Source of the DNA: Phytopythium helicoides | Taxonomy: Eukaryota > Oomycota > Peronosporomycetes > Pythiales > Pythiaceae | DNA: 64,000 nt | NCBI GenBank assembly: GCA_024867545.1 | Contig: JANFNE010000020.1 | Span: 744,001 to 808,000 of the forward strand | Reading direction: 5' to 3' | Part shown: piece by piece, positions 21,940 to 32,201 of the stretch | Position numbering within the stretch: the first letter of the stretch is position 1 | Layout of the letters: the number at the start of each line of letters is the position of its first letter | Made by a program: the position numbers and the translations under genes | The notes under the pieces: generated by a model | The model's input: only the letters and a program-made list of their open reading frames with translations | What the model was told of the DNA's origin: nothing | Database searches by the model: none

Positions 21940-24121
21940 TCAGCCAAGCTTGCTAACATCTAACCGAATCAAATCACTCCACTCAATCGTTCGAGGGAAT
22001 ACAAGACGTGCGGTCTGTTTTGGTGTGTCGGCGTCAACTAGATCATAAACGAACACATTCTTGAATCGAACTCGAGTGATCTTAATAATCAAAATTGAAA
22101 GCAAGTCAGCTCGCGCGATCAGAAACTTTTGGTTGGCAACGACAAAACCGCTCGCATATACAGCGTCAGCAGTGGCAAAGCGACGCCCTCCATCAACGAC
22201 ATAGTTATCGTATTCTGTCATGATACCGAAACGGCGCTGAAGAGTAGCGCCAGTTGCGGCTTCAAACAATGTTTCTGGCTCATATTTTCTGCTGGAGAAG
22301 CGGCGCTTGCGTTCTTGTCCTTCGGTTTTGTAGGAATCGGTTCTATGAGCACTTGTCTGTCTCTTTTTTATCATACGATGAATCTTGCGTGCAAATATGA
22401 GGGCACCAACGTAGACTAGTCCTGTGATCACGCTTAAAATGGCGACTACAATGGTTGGGCCTCGATCGCTCATTCGGATATGATACACGGTGTTGAGGGT
22501 GTACGGTGCTAGACTATCTATCGCATCGGTCACGTGCGCTCGAATGAGCTCGTAGTTGCTTTCAGCATAATTGTCGAGGACTTTCCGAACAGTTGGAAAA
22601 TATTGGGCTTGCTCAACACGCCAATAAAACCCCAGTGCAAAACTTGCGTACGCTAAAGCTGGATCCACTCTCTCTTTCAAGATATAGCTCACTGCGGTTG
22701 TCACGTTGAGGAACAGAGTCAGCAAATCGGTCAAAATGAGGTCGAAGCGGTAGTAAATTACATCGTTGGGGATATCGCAACGATATAACCGATGGCAAGG
22801 CTATATTCTGTCCACGTGTAGAACCCATTCAGCTGGTTCGAAATGAGCACAAAAACGCCTCGATACAGTAACGAGCTTGAGATCGAAGTAAATGCATCGC
22901 CAATCCAGATATTGCCTTTGCGAAACTGGCGAAACATTACGTGGAAGAGCACGCTGAGCTGAAACGCTGTGTGGAAAGCGAAGAAGGCATGAATGTAGTG
23001 AGCCCACGCCCACGAGTCTCTTAACTCAGTGAATCCATGCCACTTCCACATTGCTATCTCGGACGCAGGAGTCATAATGAAATTGTTCCCAGTTCCAACT
23101 TTTGATATTGGACTGAGACACAGGATCATCGATGTAAAAGCCCAGTGCGATAAGCTGTTAAAATTTTACGCGAGTCTTCGGTCATTGGATTCACTGGGAT
23201 ATCTTGGAGTACCCAAAACCCATTTTTCGTTTTATCGACGATATCACACGCCACAAAGAGCGGCTGCGATTCATAGGGATAGTTTAACGCGATTGCATAG
23301 CGATAATCGACATTCAAAACTCGCATATCTTCGATGAACGCTATAGAGAGGAGCAGTGCTGGTCCATGGCGGTGGTGCGCAGAAATGTAATAGTTTTGTA
23401 TTGAGAAGGATGAAGACAGCAACATGAGTTTAGACGAGTTTCGATGCCGAACTAGGTAAAAAACTTTTGAGCAGCTGTTGTCGACGACTACGAGAGAGCC
23501 AAAAGAACAGTCAACAACCGGAACTATTAGCTCGAGGTCCGTCATCATAGGCTCGTTGTACGCGAGTTGCACTTTAATCTGGTCAAACATGTAGCGCATG
23601 TAAGTGAACCCGTAGAGTTGCTTGTTGTAGCCAGCAACCCTTGAACACCCTGTGAATGAATGTTTTGAGCTCGTCTCGAGATAGACCGCATCGGTTCGAT
23701 TCGTCGAAATGTTTCCTCCAAGTATTTGTCGAACTAGCGGACTATCAGTGATTCTCCCAGAGCCAACAACTGTAGACATCAAGTTCGTTCGAAATACTTC
23801 TGGGGTCAACTCGTGACCTTCTTGACCTCGCAGCACCGATGTAGCAGCAAACACACTTGCGACCGATACAAACACGTACACCAACGCAACTATTAGTGCC
23901 AGTACGCGAAGAAGAAGTCGAAAGCCTTTAAGGCTCGTCTGAATTGACTCTTGGATTGCCCTAACGCTTCCTCTCGAATAAAAGTCGAAGTGATCTGGGT
24001 GCGATTCATTCTGAGGATATCGGTCAGCCTCCTTGACAGGGTGGACCTCTCCGATACCAGTCATTGTGCTCGAAGAGTGCGTGATCGAAAGTTCAGACAA
24101 GCCACGACGACTTGCTGCCAT
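21940..24121 (-). pseudogene. Family membrane protein, subtype B copy 2 (several frameshifts)
   Basis: Three overlapping open frames together cover a whole subtype B protein. The first (24121-23126) covers the N-terminus, helix 1 and outer domain (CSRVAGYNKQLYGFTYMRYM; DLELIVPVVDCSFGSL) and shifts frame at AYRTG. A short stretch in a second frame gives FYIDDPVSQSNIKSWNWEQF. A third frame (to 22758) covers RDSWAWAHYIHAFFAF and GNIWIGDAFTSISSSLLYRG, and the last (22734-21940) covers MTDLLTLFLN to the tail (LFEAATGATLQRRFG). At least three frame changes make this a pseudogene unless the sequence is poor here. It is head-to-head with A2, whose ATG is about 200 bases away. Confidence 0.82.
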
Positions 24122-24318
24122 TGATCCGTTTCATGCTGGTGGAAATAGAGAACTCAAATGCACCCCTGGGCGTCGTGTTTACCCGAAAAAGCTAAAAGAG
24201 GAATGGTGTACACTATATTTAGTGGCAATAAAAAGCATCTGGGATCTGGCAAATTCGTTCTCAGAGCATTCTGTCTTATCACAAGGCAAACTCACAAGGC
24301 TACTCTCAAGAACTGAAA

Positions 24319-26460
24319 ATGGACAGTAGAGGAGGAGCAAATACTACACGTACTTCGGCGCCAGATTCGTCGAGCATCACCCCACAAAGCCCGATATTAA
24401 ACGCCAAGCGGCAAGGATGGACAAGTGTCAAGAGCAAATACACGCCAGCCAAGTCCCCCAACATGAGACAACAGCGCCTCACATTTGCGCAAGCTTTTAC
24501 ACTAGCTCGTCGCCTGCTAATCATTGCTGCAGCGATTCATTTCGTATATATCGAATTCGTTGCAACTCACGTGACGATTTCAGTGCTTCAAAGCGAGAAT
24601 GTCCCAGTGGAGTCATTTGGAAGTCATGACTCTAATTTGCTTGGAAATTATCTCGGCGCTGGACTCATTCGGGACAGCCCACTCGTTGTCAACATTCTTG
24701 GAAACAGTACAGCACCTCGGAGTGCCGCGCTCTACTTATGGTCTGAAACTGAAGCAGTATTTGAACAATGTGAAGCTTCCAAGAGCGGTACACTTTATTC
24801 AAATGCGACCTTGTTTCCTCGGTTTGCTCGCTTCGCTCGAGTGACTTCGTATAATCTGACATTTATGAACGACCTCGAGTTAATTGTCCCACTTGTTGAC
24901 TGCTCCTTTGGCGGTATCGTGAAAAACGACTCCTCCGTTACTCGCATTTACCTTGTCGTCCGGTCCAAGTCTGATCATGACGATGTGTATGTCATGAGCA
25001 TTGCTCTCTCTTTGCAAGAATATACTATTCCCGACCAAAGCCGAGCGGGGCCAGCGTACTTCGGCACCATGGCCATCACGAACGATATGCAAACGGCGGA
25101 AATGAAGATGTACTTTTTTATGGCACTAGACTATCCATTCGTCGCCGTGCCAGTATTTTTTGTCTACGAGCGAATTGGATACACATCTAGTGGAGCGATG
25201 GAGCTACGAAGTATCCCTCGCGACGATATGACGACTCCTGCAACAACCGTCTACACAGTACGTCGACGAGGATTCTACTTCAACACGGAGACTGATCAAT
25301 CCAATATTGTCAGTTTATATCGGAAAACACATCTTGAAGACCCCACACGGACACTGACGAGGATGGAATGGGAAGGTTTATCTATGGTTACTGACTCTTG
25401 GGCCTGGGTGCATGGCATTCACCTAATTTTCGGCGTGCAAACCCTCTTCTCCACCGTTGTGCTCTTCATCATCATGTTTCGGAACTGGCAGCGAGGCAAA
25501 ATCTGGATCGGTGACGCATTTTCAGCGCTCTCAAATGGCAGAATGGTTGCACATATGATTCTAGTGCTCGTGTCCTGGTATGTGAACGCCTGCTGGTCCC
25601 TCACAGAGTTTTCATTGTCAAATGCGAGTTCCCTTTCCGGAACTCACAATATTCCGGTACGGGCAGAATTAGTGACAGCCGACATGCTCGTCATAATGCT
25701 CGGGATATTTAGTCTTATTGGATGGCTTGCTAAAGAGCGCATCGACCCGGCGTTCGGTTTTTATTTGTATGTGATTATCCATACGCAAAGGTTAGCTATC
25801 ATACAATGGGTGCCTTCCCTGGTATCGTACCTCGCAGCCTGGGCTAACACAGAATACGTTGCTGGGATCGTAAGCGTGTCAGAAGTCTTGGCGAGTATTC
25901 TCAGTATGCGGTTGTGGACAATTCATCGCCTTACTACCGTCGACGCAAAGTTTATATTTGTCTCTTTCTTCCCCAAGTATTTGATCCTTTGGGTTGCGAT
26001 CTGTTATATTGTTGCTCGCCGAGTGCATCATCACTACCATCCCGATCAAGCCGCTAACTACTCGGGCCGAAGCAAAACGGCCAAATCCTCCAACAGCAGC
26101 GAATCCGAAGCCATCGAGAAGAACCACCTCACCATTTTTGAAATCGCCACCGGTGCGCTCCTACGTAGCCGTTTCGGACTCATCTCCGACTACAAGAACT
26201 ACGTCTTCATCAAGGGAATGCGGTACGCAAGTGCCGACGGCATCTACTGCAGCGGCTACGTGATCGCGAACGGCAAGTTTTTGGTGGCGACCGACGACAT
26301 TTTCGCCATCGTGCTGATGAAGTTGGTTCGCTCGCGACTGTACAACGTGTACGTGTACGAGGTGGACGGCAGCAGCGTGCAGCAGACGGCAAGGCTTGTG
26401 TACCCGGACACGCTGTCGTGGAAGGACGTGACAATCCTCAACACTAGCATCTTATCATAG
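24319..26460 (+). CDS. Family membrane protein, subtype A copy 2 (intact)
   Basis: Uninterrupted 713 residues. Cytoplasmic N-terminus (about 1-60) with WTSVKSKYTPAKSPNMRQQR; helix 1 about 64-90; outer domain about 90-355 with GNSTAP, YSNATLF and SYNLTFMNDLELIVPLVDCS; TDSWAWVHGIHLIFGVQ at about 358; helices at roughly 362-385, 415-440, 453-475, 485-505 and 545-568; tail about 573-713. The His-rich junction HHHYHPDQAANYSGRSKTAK links the last helix to the tail. The DNA of the tail matches A1, A3 and A4 almost base for base, while the N-terminal two thirds differ from A1 at many residues. Tail-to-tail with C1, 53 bases apart. Confidence 0.83.
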   Translation: MDSRGGANTTRTSAPDSSSITPQSPILNAKRQGWTSVKSKYTPAKSPNMRQQRLTFAQAFTLARRLLIIAAAIHFVYIEFVATHVTISVLQSENVPVESFGSHDSNLLGNYLGAGLIRDSPLVVNILGNSTAPRSAALYLWSETEAVFEQCEASKSGTLYSNATLFPRFARFARVTSYNLTFMNDLELIVPLVDCSFGGIVKNDSSVTRIYLVVRSKSDHDDVYVMSIALSLQEYTIPDQSRAGPAYFGTMAITNDMQTAEMKMYFFMALDYPFVAVPVFFVYERIGYTSSGAMELRSIPRDDMTTPATTVYTVRRRGFYFNTETDQSNIVSLYRKTHLEDPTRTLTRMEWEGLSMVTDSWAWVHGIHLIFGVQTLFSTVVLFIIMFRNWQRGKIWIGDAFSALSNGRMVAHMILVLVSWYVNACWSLTEFSLSNASSLSGTHNIPVRAELVTADMLVIMLGIFSLIGWLAKERIDPAFGFYLYVIIHTQRLAIIQWVPSLVSYLAAWANTEYVAGIVSVSEVLASILSMRLWTIHRLTTVDAKFIFVSFFPKYLILWVAICYIVARRVHHHYHPDQAANYSGRSKTAKSSNSSESEAIEKNHLTIFEIATGALLRSRFGLISDYKNYVFIKGMRYASADGIYCSGYVIANGKFLVATDDIFAIVLMKLVRSRLYNVYVYEVDGSSVQQTARLVYPDTLSWKDVTILNTSILS

Positions 26461-26513
26461 CTTTACAATAAACTTAGCTTCGGATAATAACGCGATATTG
26501 AAGAGAAATCAAT

Positions 26514-28748
26514 CTAAGCTAAGTCGGAGATCCCAGGCTCCATCAAATCTCTCCACGAGATCGTACTAGGATACAACAACCGAGCCGTCTGATTCGGCGT
26601 GTCACCACCGATAAGATCGTACACGAACACATTCCTAAACCGCATCCGAGTCAGCTTGATGATGATAATGGTGATAAGGTCGTCTGTCGCGACGAGAAAC
26701 TTGCGGTTGAGGATGATAAAGCCGCTGCTGTAGACCGCATCAGCCGTCGCACAGCGGCGTCCAGAACTGTCTGTGACGTAGTTGTCATAGTCTGTGATGA
26801 CACCGAAGCGACTTTGCAAGACGGATCCGGTGGCTGATTCGAAGAGAGTGAGTTGGGGTTTGGTAGTTTGTAGCAGGTGTCCGCTGCGCGTTTTGTTTTC
26901 GTCGCTTGGTAGTTTTCCGTCGCCACTGAATCTTCTGCTTTCGAGTCGGCTCGTGGGAGCCTTTCCAGCTTTAGCTGCTTTCTTGCGTTTCATGTAGCGG
27001 CGAAGCTTCTGGACCGCAAAAAAGAGGAAGAACCACACTAGACCTGTAGTGATGCTGTTTAACGATGCAGCCAATGGTCGACTTCTTTTGGATTTGTCCA
27101 CTGCGCTGTAGGTCCGCAAGTTGAATGGGGCTAGCACATTAATTTCGGCGCTGACAACAGCAACACCAGCGGAATAGTCGTCTTCGGCAAAGGTGACTAG
27201 CGTATTTTTGATCGCAGGAATCAGAGTCGGCGTCAGCTCGCGAAAATTAAATGCTATGATGAATCCAAATGCTGCCAGTAAAGGATGGATCCGTTCTTTG
27301 AAAACGTAACTGAGCACACCGGCTGCGTTGAGGTACATCGTTAGCATATCCGAGTGCATAAGATCGGCTCGATAGTAAATTGGTTGAGTAGTGATCTCGG
27401 CAATCGAGTACGCGATCGCTAGTGTGTACTCCGTCCAGGTGTAATAACCATTCAGTTGGTTGGTTACAAGCACAAGAACTCCTCGGTATAGTAGCGAATT
27501 AGAGATAGATGCAAAAGCGTCTCCTATCCAAACCTCCCCTCTATGGATCTTTTTGTGGATTATCGCAACCAGCACAGCGATCTGAAACGAAGTGTTAAAG
27601 GCGAAAATGGCGTGAATACAGTGTGTCCATGCCCACGAATCCTGTAGTTGAGTGTATCCACTCCACTGCCACGTTGACAGCTCCGAAGCTGGACTATCCT
27701 CGAATTGCAGCCAATGCCAGTTTCTGATGTTAGATTGTGAGTCTACATCATCAATGTAAAAGCCGTCTCGACGCGCCGTGACGATAGTGCGCTGGTCGTC
27801 CGTCAATGGATTTACCGGGACATCTTGGAGCTGCAAAAAACCATCCGTTGACATCCCTATCACGTTGCACACCACAAAAGTAGGTGAAGCTTCATACGGA
27901 TAGTTCAGAGCAATCGCTAAGGTGTAGTCGACTGAACCTGTCATGTCTTCAATGAAGCCAATTGATACCAGCAGCCCTGGACCACGACGATGGTGTGCGT
28001 TAATATAGTAATTCTGCACCGACATGGAGGTTGACAGCAGCAGCAGTCTCGTTGGGTCGCTCAATCGACGAACGAGGTAGTAAACTCGAGCAATTGTGAT
28101 GTCGTTTGTAAGGACCAAATAGTTGACACAGTCAACGACAGGGATGATCAGCTCGAGGTCATCCATTATCGTTACATTGTACGCAAGCTGTGTCTTCAAG
28201 TGGCCGAATATGAAGCGAAGATAGTGAGCTCCGTACATGGCTGGATTAAAGTTTTGATATTCGCTGCAGTTTGTGAAGGATGGAGACACGTCGGACTGGA
28301 GATAGATTGCATCCGAGCGGCTAGTGTCTGTGTTACCTTGTAGTACATCTTGTACGAGCGGGCTTTGGTTTATAAGTCCATTGCCAGTGTAGCTAGCGAT
28401 GGTGAAGTAGGGGAGGGTGACGGGAGTGAGCCCACGGCCTTCCTTTCCCTGTAGCACAGTTAGAGCAGCTACAACCGTCAAGATTGCGAGCACCACATAT
28501 GCTATAGCGAGCCCGAGGACGAGAAGCCTGGCAGTGTTGTGGAGTATCATCCGCCACGACTGCATCTTGAGTCGACCCGTATGCTTGACAAAGAAACTTG
28601 TGCCTCCTGGCTTGACTTGCGCTGCGCCATTCTCGTGCGTCAGTGAGCGTCGAGCCTGTGCCACATGCACTCTTCGAGACGATGGCTTTCCCTCGGCCAC
28701 GAGCTCTTGCTCATGGGAACCTTCCGTCTCCACGCCGTCTTGCAGCAT
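26514..28748 (-). CDS. Family membrane protein, subtype C copy 1 (intact)
   Basis: Uninterrupted 744 residues from MLQDGVETEGSHEQ. It has a longer N-terminus than subtype A, helix 1 (LLVLGLAIAYVVLAILTVVA), and an outer domain with cysteines and N-x-S/T sites shared with subtype B (FTNCSEYQNFNPAMYGAHYL; LAYNVTIMDDLELIIPVVDC; QNYYINAHHRRGPGLLVS). Then LQDSWAWTHCIHAIFAFNTS and GEVWIGDAFASISNSLLYRG open the multi-helix part. The linker RRYMKRKKAAKAGKAPTSRL is strongly basic, as expected on the cytoplasmic side. The tail has LFESATGSVLQSRFGVITDY and GFIILNRKFLVATDD. Subtype C differs from B mainly in the linker and tail. The tail DNA is nearly identical to that of C2. Confidence 0.83.
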   Translation of the reverse strand: MLQDGVETEGSHEQELVAEGKPSSRRVHVAQARRSLTHENGAAQVKPGGTSFFVKHTGRLKMQSWRMILHNTARLLVLGLAIAYVVLAILTVVAALTVLQGKEGRGLTPVTLPYFTIASYTGNGLINQSPLVQDVLQGNTDTSRSDAIYLQSDVSPSFTNCSEYQNFNPAMYGAHYLRFIFGHLKTQLAYNVTIMDDLELIIPVVDCVNYLVLTNDITIARVYYLVRRLSDPTRLLLLSTSMSVQNYYINAHHRRGPGLLVSIGFIEDMTGSVDYTLAIALNYPYEASPTFVVCNVIGMSTDGFLQLQDVPVNPLTDDQRTIVTARRDGFYIDDVDSQSNIRNWHWLQFEDSPASELSTWQWSGYTQLQDSWAWTHCIHAIFAFNTSFQIAVLVAIIHKKIHRGEVWIGDAFASISNSLLYRGVLVLVTNQLNGYYTWTEYTLAIAYSIAEITTQPIYYRADLMHSDMLTMYLNAAGVLSYVFKERIHPLLAAFGFIIAFNFRELTPTLIPAIKNTLVTFAEDDYSAGVAVVSAEINVLAPFNLRTYSAVDKSKRSRPLAASLNSITTGLVWFFLFFAVQKLRRYMKRKKAAKAGKAPTSRLESRRFSGDGKLPSDENKTRSGHLLQTTKPQLTLFESATGSVLQSRFGVITDYDNYVTDSSGRRCATADAVYSSGFIILNRKFLVATDDLITIIIIKLTRMRFRNVFVYDLIGGDTPNQTARLLYPSTISWRDLMEPGISDLA

Positions 28749-29029
28749 ACCGTCCCCGTTGTCAACAACGGAGTTATGAAAGATCAGTCAGCAATAATCG
28801 TCGCGAGATTTCCAGAGCTCATGAAGACGCGTTCGTTTCAAGCCGCCGAATTTAGCAGATCGTTGCGTTCCCGTCACAAGGCGGAGATGCTGTGATTTGC
28901 GCAGTGGTGGGGTAGCGCATGTCTCATGGGCTGCTTGGTGGTCACCGACATGGACACGCACACTTCACATCTCGCTCTGCTCGACGCAAGTGCTTCAGCT
29001 TCCTGCCTCACCCATCACCTTCGGAGACC

Positions 29030-29725
29030 ATGGCCCCAACGAACGCCAGCCTGACGGTGTTCCCGGAGCACCAGAACCCGACGGTGGACTTTGTGCTTGT
29101 GGATGACGAGCCGCTGCACGTCCAGCGGTGGCGAAGTGAGACCGTGCGACTCGTGTGCGTCAACTTTCCTCCGCACACGAGCAGCCTATGGCACCAGCAC
29201 CTCAACTACGGCATCTACGTGGTCATGGCGCCGCTGGACGTGGCCGAGCAGTCGTACGGGAACCCCGTCAAGCCGTTGGTCAAGAACAAGGGCGAGGTTT
29301 TCTGCCGAGACCACACCAAGGACCACCTGCTGCACGTCATCACCACGACGGCGCAGCCACTCTTCATCGTCGAGGTCGAGCTACTCAAGAAGAAGGTGGA
29401 CATCAAGCCGCATGAAGATGTCCCAACTCACAGCGCCAAGGGCGTCGAGCTGCTCAACGACGAGCCAGAGTGCCGTGTTTACCGCCTGACGCTCGACGCG
29501 GCTGTGCATGAGATTGACCTGGTGCTGCCGACCGAGAGTGTGCTCGTGGTCCTGGACGACTGCACGCTCACGGTGACTACAAACTCAAGCTCGGTTGAAA
29601 AGCGCGAGACTGTGCACCAGCTCAAGATCGGCGATGACGTCGTGCTCCAAGAGGGCGAGTGCCACCTGGAGCTGTCCGGCGTGGACGCCTCCAAGGCGCA
29701 ATTCGTGCTGTCGGAAGTTTACTAG
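29030..29725 (+). CDS. Cupin-like protein
   Basis: 231 residues from the ATG at 29030 (MAPTNASLTVFPEH). Features of a cupin beta-barrel: a histidine pair in SSLWHQHLNYGIYVVMAP (an H-x-H-like metal site), FCRDHTKDHLLHVITTTAQP, and a second barrel-like half (VLVVLDDCTLTVT; VHQLKIGDDVVLQEGECHLE). Two related halves would suit a small bicupin. The usual second motif with a conserved His is weak, so metal binding and any enzyme activity remain open. Codon use is strongly GC-biased, like the housekeeping genes and unlike the membrane-protein family on both sides. Single exon. Confidence 0.65.
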   Translation: MAPTNASLTVFPEHQNPTVDFVLVDDEPLHVQRWRSETVRLVCVNFPPHTSSLWHQHLNYGIYVVMAPLDVAEQSYGNPVKPLVKNKGEVFCRDHTKDHLLHVITTTAQPLFIVEVELLKKKVDIKPHEDVPTHSAKGVELLNDEPECRVYRLTLDAAVHEIDLVLPTESVLVVLDDCTLTVTTNSSSVEKRETVHQLKIGDDVVLQEGECHLELSGVDASKAQFVLSEVY

Positions 29726-29855
29726 ACAGGCACCGGCACCAACAACTAGTCGCCCACGTTCAAGCTTGGGGGTGTAGCCTGCCTATTTGATCTAAACATG
29801 ATTGCCGCGCTATCATCTTGCTGAGTCGTAAGGAATACAACTGAGCTCGTTACAA

Positions 29856-32009
29856 TCATCTAAGCTTGCACACGTCTAGCCTAAAGAGATCGCTCCACTG
29901 AATTGTCGACGGGTACAACAGCCGCGAAGTCTGCTTCGGAGTTTCTTTGTCCACAAACTCGTAGACAAACACGTTCTTGAAGCGTATGCGAGTAAACTTG
30001 ATGAGCACTATCGTCAATAAGTCGCCCCGCGCAACCAAGAAGCGGTGATTGGCAACAAGGAAGCCGCTTCCATACACGGCGTCCATCGTAGCGTAGCGCA
30101 CCTCGTTCTCAGTCACGTAGTTTTCATAGTCGGTGATGACACCGTATCGACTAGAGAGTACTGCTCCTGTTGCACACTCAAACGTTGTACGTTCTGGTAG
30201 GTCGTCAACACGCTTGCTAGGACGTCGGTGGAGATGAAGCCTATCTGATCTCTCTGCAACAATCGAGGATTTTCTAGAGCCTTGTTTTGATCGTTTCGCG
30301 CAGCGAAACAGTTTTCGTGCAATGATGTAGAAAACGATGTTGCTCAGCCCAATGAACAAGCTAGCAATTACGATACCTATAGCCATGAATCGACCATCCA
30401 TCTTGACGAGTTGTACTGTGTACAGGCTAAATGGAGCCAATGCATCAATCGCGCTGCTCACCTGCGACTTCGCAAGTGCGTAGTTGCTGCTTGCATATTC
30501 TTCAAGCATTTTGCGAAAAAAGGGAACCAGTTTTGCTGTGTTCGTTCGAAAGTAAAATGTGGTGCCGAACGTCGCAAAGGCGAACGTAGGATCGATGCGT
30601 TCCTTGACCGCGTAGCTAATGACGCTCACGACGTTGATGTAAAGAGTCAGCATGTCGGTAAGAATGAGGTCCCAACGGTAGTAAACCGTGCTGGAAACGT
30701 CTCCAATCGTGTACCCGATGGATAGAGCATATTCAGTCCACGTGTAGTATCCATTCAATTGATTGGATGCCAGCACGAACACTCCTCTATATAGCAGTGA
30801 ACTTGAAATTGACGAAAATGCGTCGCCGATCCAGAATTCACCGGCACGAAATCTTTGAAACATGACAAAGAGAAGGATATAGAGTTCGAATGCTGTATAG
30901 AATGCGAGTATTCCATGGACACAGTGAGCCCATGCCCACGAATCGTGAGACTCTGTGAATCCCTGCCAATTCCAATTTGCTACCTCTGCAGTTGGATTAT
31001 GCGGGAACACATTCCAATACCAATTGTGAACGTTCGATTGGGAGATCACCGAATCAATGTAGAATCCGACAAGAAACGAAGAAAGGATCTCCCGCTGATC
31101 GTCAGTGAGCGGATTCACTGGCACATCTTGAAGGCGCCAGTAACCGTTCACTGTTCTTTCAATCACCTCACACACAACAAACTGAGGTACCGCTTCATAC
31201 GGATAGTTAAGCGCGATGGCGTACTTGTAGTCTATCGTCTCCGCGCTCATATCGTCAATGATGGCGATGGAGGCAAAGAGCGCCGGCCCGCGGCGAAGGT
31301 GCTTGGTGATATAGTAGTTCTGAACCGACATGGATGTTGATAACAGGATAATCGTGCTCGGGTCGCTGATCTTCCGAGTAAAATAGAACACTCGAGCACC
31401 ACTCACATCTCCCCATTCTAGAAGATTAAAGGTGCAATCGACCACAGGCACGACCAGCTCAAGGTCATGCATTAGGCTGACGTTGTAGGCAAGCTGAGTT
31501 TTCATCTGGCTAAACAAGAACCGAAGGTAGCTCGCACCGTACAAGTGCGGATCAAATGCTTCGACTTTTGTGCAGCCGACAAAGGAGTACGTCGTTTTAG
31601 TCTCAAGATACACCGCATCTGATCGGTTGGTACTAGAGTCTCCTTGCAGCACTTCTTGCACGAGTGGGCTACGGGAGAAGCTTCCAGACCCGGCATAGCC
31701 AGCCATAAGGTCATTGTTGTACGGCTCTGGGGGGAGGACATCGAATTCCTGACCGCTGAGTACTGTGATAGCCGCGATAGCGCTCATGGTTGAGATGAGC
31801 ACGTAAAGCATTGCAGTGATGAGAGCAAAAAACCGTCGGAGTGTTCGCAAGCACCCGTCCTTACTTTTCACTTGCTCAAAGCGCTCAAGTGTACTTGTTC
31901 TCGCCTCTCGATCTGGATCACCGACGAGATTTGCTCTGACGGTGTGCGGCTCGACATGAACATGCGTTCCTGTCGCCAACGGAAGAGCATTCGCTCGGTT
32001 TTCGATCAT
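29856..32009 (-). CDS. Family membrane protein, subtype B copy 3 (intact)
   Basis: Uninterrupted 717 residues from MIENRANALPLATG; the only complete subtype B copy in the window. Helix 1 is FFALITAMLYVLISTMSAIA. The outer domain includes CTKVEAFDPHLYGASYLRFL, LAYNVSLMHDLELVVPVVDC and QNYYITKHLRRGPALFASIA. SHDSWAWAHCVHGILAFYTA and GEFWIGDAFSSISSSLLYRG lead into the multi-helix part, which also has MTDMLTLYINVVSVISYAVK. A basic linker (ARKLFRCAKRSKQGSRK) precedes the tail (FECATGAVLSSRYGVITDYE; GFLVANHRFLVARGD). Its tail has diverged from B1 and B2 more than the A and C tails have from each other. Confidence 0.83.
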   Translation of the reverse strand: MIENRANALPLATGTHVHVEPHTVRANLVGDPDREARTSTLERFEQVKSKDGCLRTLRRFFALITAMLYVLISTMSAIAAITVLSGQEFDVLPPEPYNNDLMAGYAGSGSFSRSPLVQEVLQGDSSTNRSDAVYLETKTTYSFVGCTKVEAFDPHLYGASYLRFLFSQMKTQLAYNVSLMHDLELVVPVVDCTFNLLEWGDVSGARVFYFTRKISDPSTIILLSTSMSVQNYYITKHLRRGPALFASIAIIDDMSAETIDYKYAIALNYPYEAVPQFVVCEVIERTVNGYWRLQDVPVNPLTDDQREILSSFLVGFYIDSVISQSNVHNWYWNVFPHNPTAEVANWNWQGFTESHDSWAWAHCVHGILAFYTAFELYILLFVMFQRFRAGEFWIGDAFSSISSSLLYRGVFVLASNQLNGYYTWTEYALSIGYTIGDVSSTVYYRWDLILTDMLTLYINVVSVISYAVKERIDPTFAFATFGTTFYFRTNTAKLVPFFRKMLEEYASSNYALAKSQVSSAIDALAPFSLYTVQLVKMDGRFMAIGIVIASLFIGLSNIVFYIIARKLFRCAKRSKQGSRKSSIVAERSDRLHLHRRPSKRVDDLPERTTFECATGAVLSSRYGVITDYENYVTENEVRYATMDAVYGSGFLVANHRFLVARGDLLTIVLIKFTRIRFKNVFVYEFVDKETPKQTSRLLYPSTIQWSDLFRLDVCKLR

Positions 32010-32201
32010 AGTACGTCCGACTCGCAGTTTGCTTGATGGAGTGCAATTCTATTCGAGATCAATATGGGTTGGGCGAGTCTCCAGGGTGAGATTCACAGCA
32101 GCGCGAGAAGGTCTGTGGTCAAACGAACTATATTTTTGTTTTTGGACAGCGATGACCTTGTCTTCACAACTGCAGCGCGGCTATTGATAGCAACGATCGA
32201 T

